Source of the DNA: Pectobacterium wasabiae CFBP 3304
Lineage (GTDB): Bacteria > Pseudomonadota > Gammaproteobacteria > Enterobacterales > Enterobacteriaceae
Assembly (NCBI RefSeq): GCF_001742185.1
Contig: NZ_CP015750.1
Location: 1,488,001-1,552,000 of the forward strand
Reading direction: 5' to 3'
Length of the DNA stretch: 64,000 nucleotides
The position numbers and the translations under genes are program-made. A model generated the notes under the pieces. That model was given only the letters and a program-made list of their open reading frames with translations, was not told where the DNA came from and did no database searches. Positions 63,340 through 64,000 of the stretch are shown piece after piece. The stretch's first letter is position 1. Every line of letters begins with the position of its first letter.

Positions 63340-63364
63340 AAAACGACCGGGCATTACCCGGTCG
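63340..63364 (-). terminator. rpoH terminator
   Basis: On the minus strand CGACCGGG-TAATG-CCCGGTCG is followed by TTTTGTTTG, 24 bp after the rpoH stop. Confidence 0.85.
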
Positions 63365-63388
63365 CTTACCAAGAGACGATGAAAGCGA

Positions 63389-64000
63389 TTAGGCTTCTAT
63401 CGCCGCTCGCAGTTTTTTCATCGCATTCTTTTCTAACTGACGCACACGCTCTGCGGAAACGCCGTATTGGTCGGCCAGTTCCTGCAAGGTGGACTTGTTG
63501 TCATCATCCAGCCAGCGCGCGCGAATAATGTGCTGGCTACGTTCATCCAGCCCTTCCAGCGCGTAGGTGAGTTTATCGGCCGCATGCGTATCCCAGTTGT
63601 CTTCTTCAATGCCATCGGCAAAGTCAGACGATTTATCCTGTAGGTAAAGCATCGGCGACATCGCTTTGCCGTCGTGAGAATCTTCTTCCGGCGTCGGATC
63701 GAACGTCATGTCCTGCGCCGCCATACGGGATTCCATCTCACGCACGTCTTTGCTGGTCACGCCAAGTTCACGCGCGACTAGTTCGACTTCATCCTGATTA
63801 AACCAGCCGAGACGCGTTTTCGTCTTCCGCAGGTTAAAGAACAGCTTACGCTGTGCTTTGGTGGTCGCCACTTTCACGATACGCCAGTTACGCAGCACGT
63901 ATTCATGAATCTCAGCTTTGATCCAATGCACGGCAAAAGAGACCAGACGCACGCCAACTTCAGGGTTGAAGCGACGTACCGCCTTCATCAGGCCGATGTT
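63389..64000 (-). CDS. rpoH: Heat-shock sigma factor RpoH (sigma-32), C-terminal part
   Basis: About 204 residues in frame to the window edge; roughly the first 80 are beyond it. Region 2 is seen in [40 protein letters not shown]. The RpoH-specific box [18 protein letters not shown] follows. Region 4 ([40 protein letters not shown]) ends [13 protein letters not shown]. It directs transcription of heat-shock chaperone and protease genes. Confidence 0.96.
   Translation of the reverse strand, partial: NIGLMKAVRRFNPEVGVRLVSFAVHWIKAEIHEYVLRNWRIVKVATTKAQRKLFFNLRKTKTRLGWFNQDEVELVARELGVTSKDVREMESRMAAQDMTFDPTPEEDSHDGKAMSPMLYLQDKSSDFADGIEEDNWDTHAADKLTYALEGLDERSQHIIRARWLDDDNKSTLQELADQYGVSAERVRQLEKNAMKKLRAAIEA

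Noticed and set aside
1..64000. CRISPR array, tRNA or rRNA genes, intact insertion sequence or integrase
   Set aside because: No regularly spaced repeats, cloverleaf genes or transposase/integrase signatures were found in the window.

Overview
The window comes from an enterobacterium, most probably a soft-rot Pectobacterium or a close relative (Pectobacteriaceae). The basis is the recognisable gene complement and order: a SotB-type sugar exporter, cpxP/cpxRA with a CpxQ-like 3' end, ugpBAECQ, liv, panM and rpoH in an E. coli-like order, a local expansion of chemoreceptors, and a large Rhs locus of the kind seen in soft-rot bacteria. No tRNA, rRNA, CRISPR array or intact insertion sequence was found.

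Layout. (1) 1-1355: aguB-aguA, agmatine to putrescine. (2) 1687-20254: a T6SS-linked Rhs/VgrG polymorphic-toxin island. At its right end lie vgrG, an Eag (DUF1795) chaperone gene, a PAAR N-terminal segment and a full-length Rhs core with toxin tip and immunity gene. PAAR and core are in different frames, so the main Rhs looks frameshifted. To the left lies a long graveyard of truncated Rhs cores, orphan toxin tips (GH-E nuclease-like, ART-like and others) and about eleven mostly intact, AT-rich immunity genes (SUKH, TPR, Imm26-like and others). It is punctuated by broken symE-like genes that converge on the immunity genes. Two Rhs core lineages are mixed. The leftmost 2 kb are in the opposite orientation to the rest. 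(3) 20702-24004: pfkA, fieF, sotB. (4) 24298-35162: a five-gene unit (SWIM zinc finger, VWA, DUF5682, MoxR AAA+ ATPase, DUF4132) matching the E. coli yehQ-P-M-L-I set. It sits with sotB between fieF and cpxP, which are neighbours in E. coli. (5) 35541-38412: CpxQ sRNA, cpxP, CpxR box, cpxR-cpxA. (6) 38579-43888: an exported 724-aa protein with a DUF3142 partner, trmL, a Q-rich exported protein, a palindrome-rich repeat and an AEC transporter gene. (7) 44004-49136: ugpBAECQ with five tandem 11-bp Pho repeats upstream of ugpB; ugpQ carries a frameshift. (8) 49154-56159: an MFS remnant and three chemoreceptor genes ending in CheR/CheB tethering pentapeptides. (9) 56258-62448: a PLP aminotransferase gene and livKHMGF. 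(10) 62854-64000: panM and the 3' part of rpoH.

Most notable observations. A short element made of four consecutive hairpins interrupts two symE relics (10851-10913 and 13206-13269). A larger hairpin-rich repeat at 42.6-42.85 kb shares its central motif and shows compensatory changes in an adjacent stem. The Rhs island has a repeating architecture of tip, immunity gene and convergent symE tail, which suggests how orphan modules accumulate and recombine with the main rhs gene. About 1.5 kb of nearly identical core is shared by the main and orphan rhs genes.
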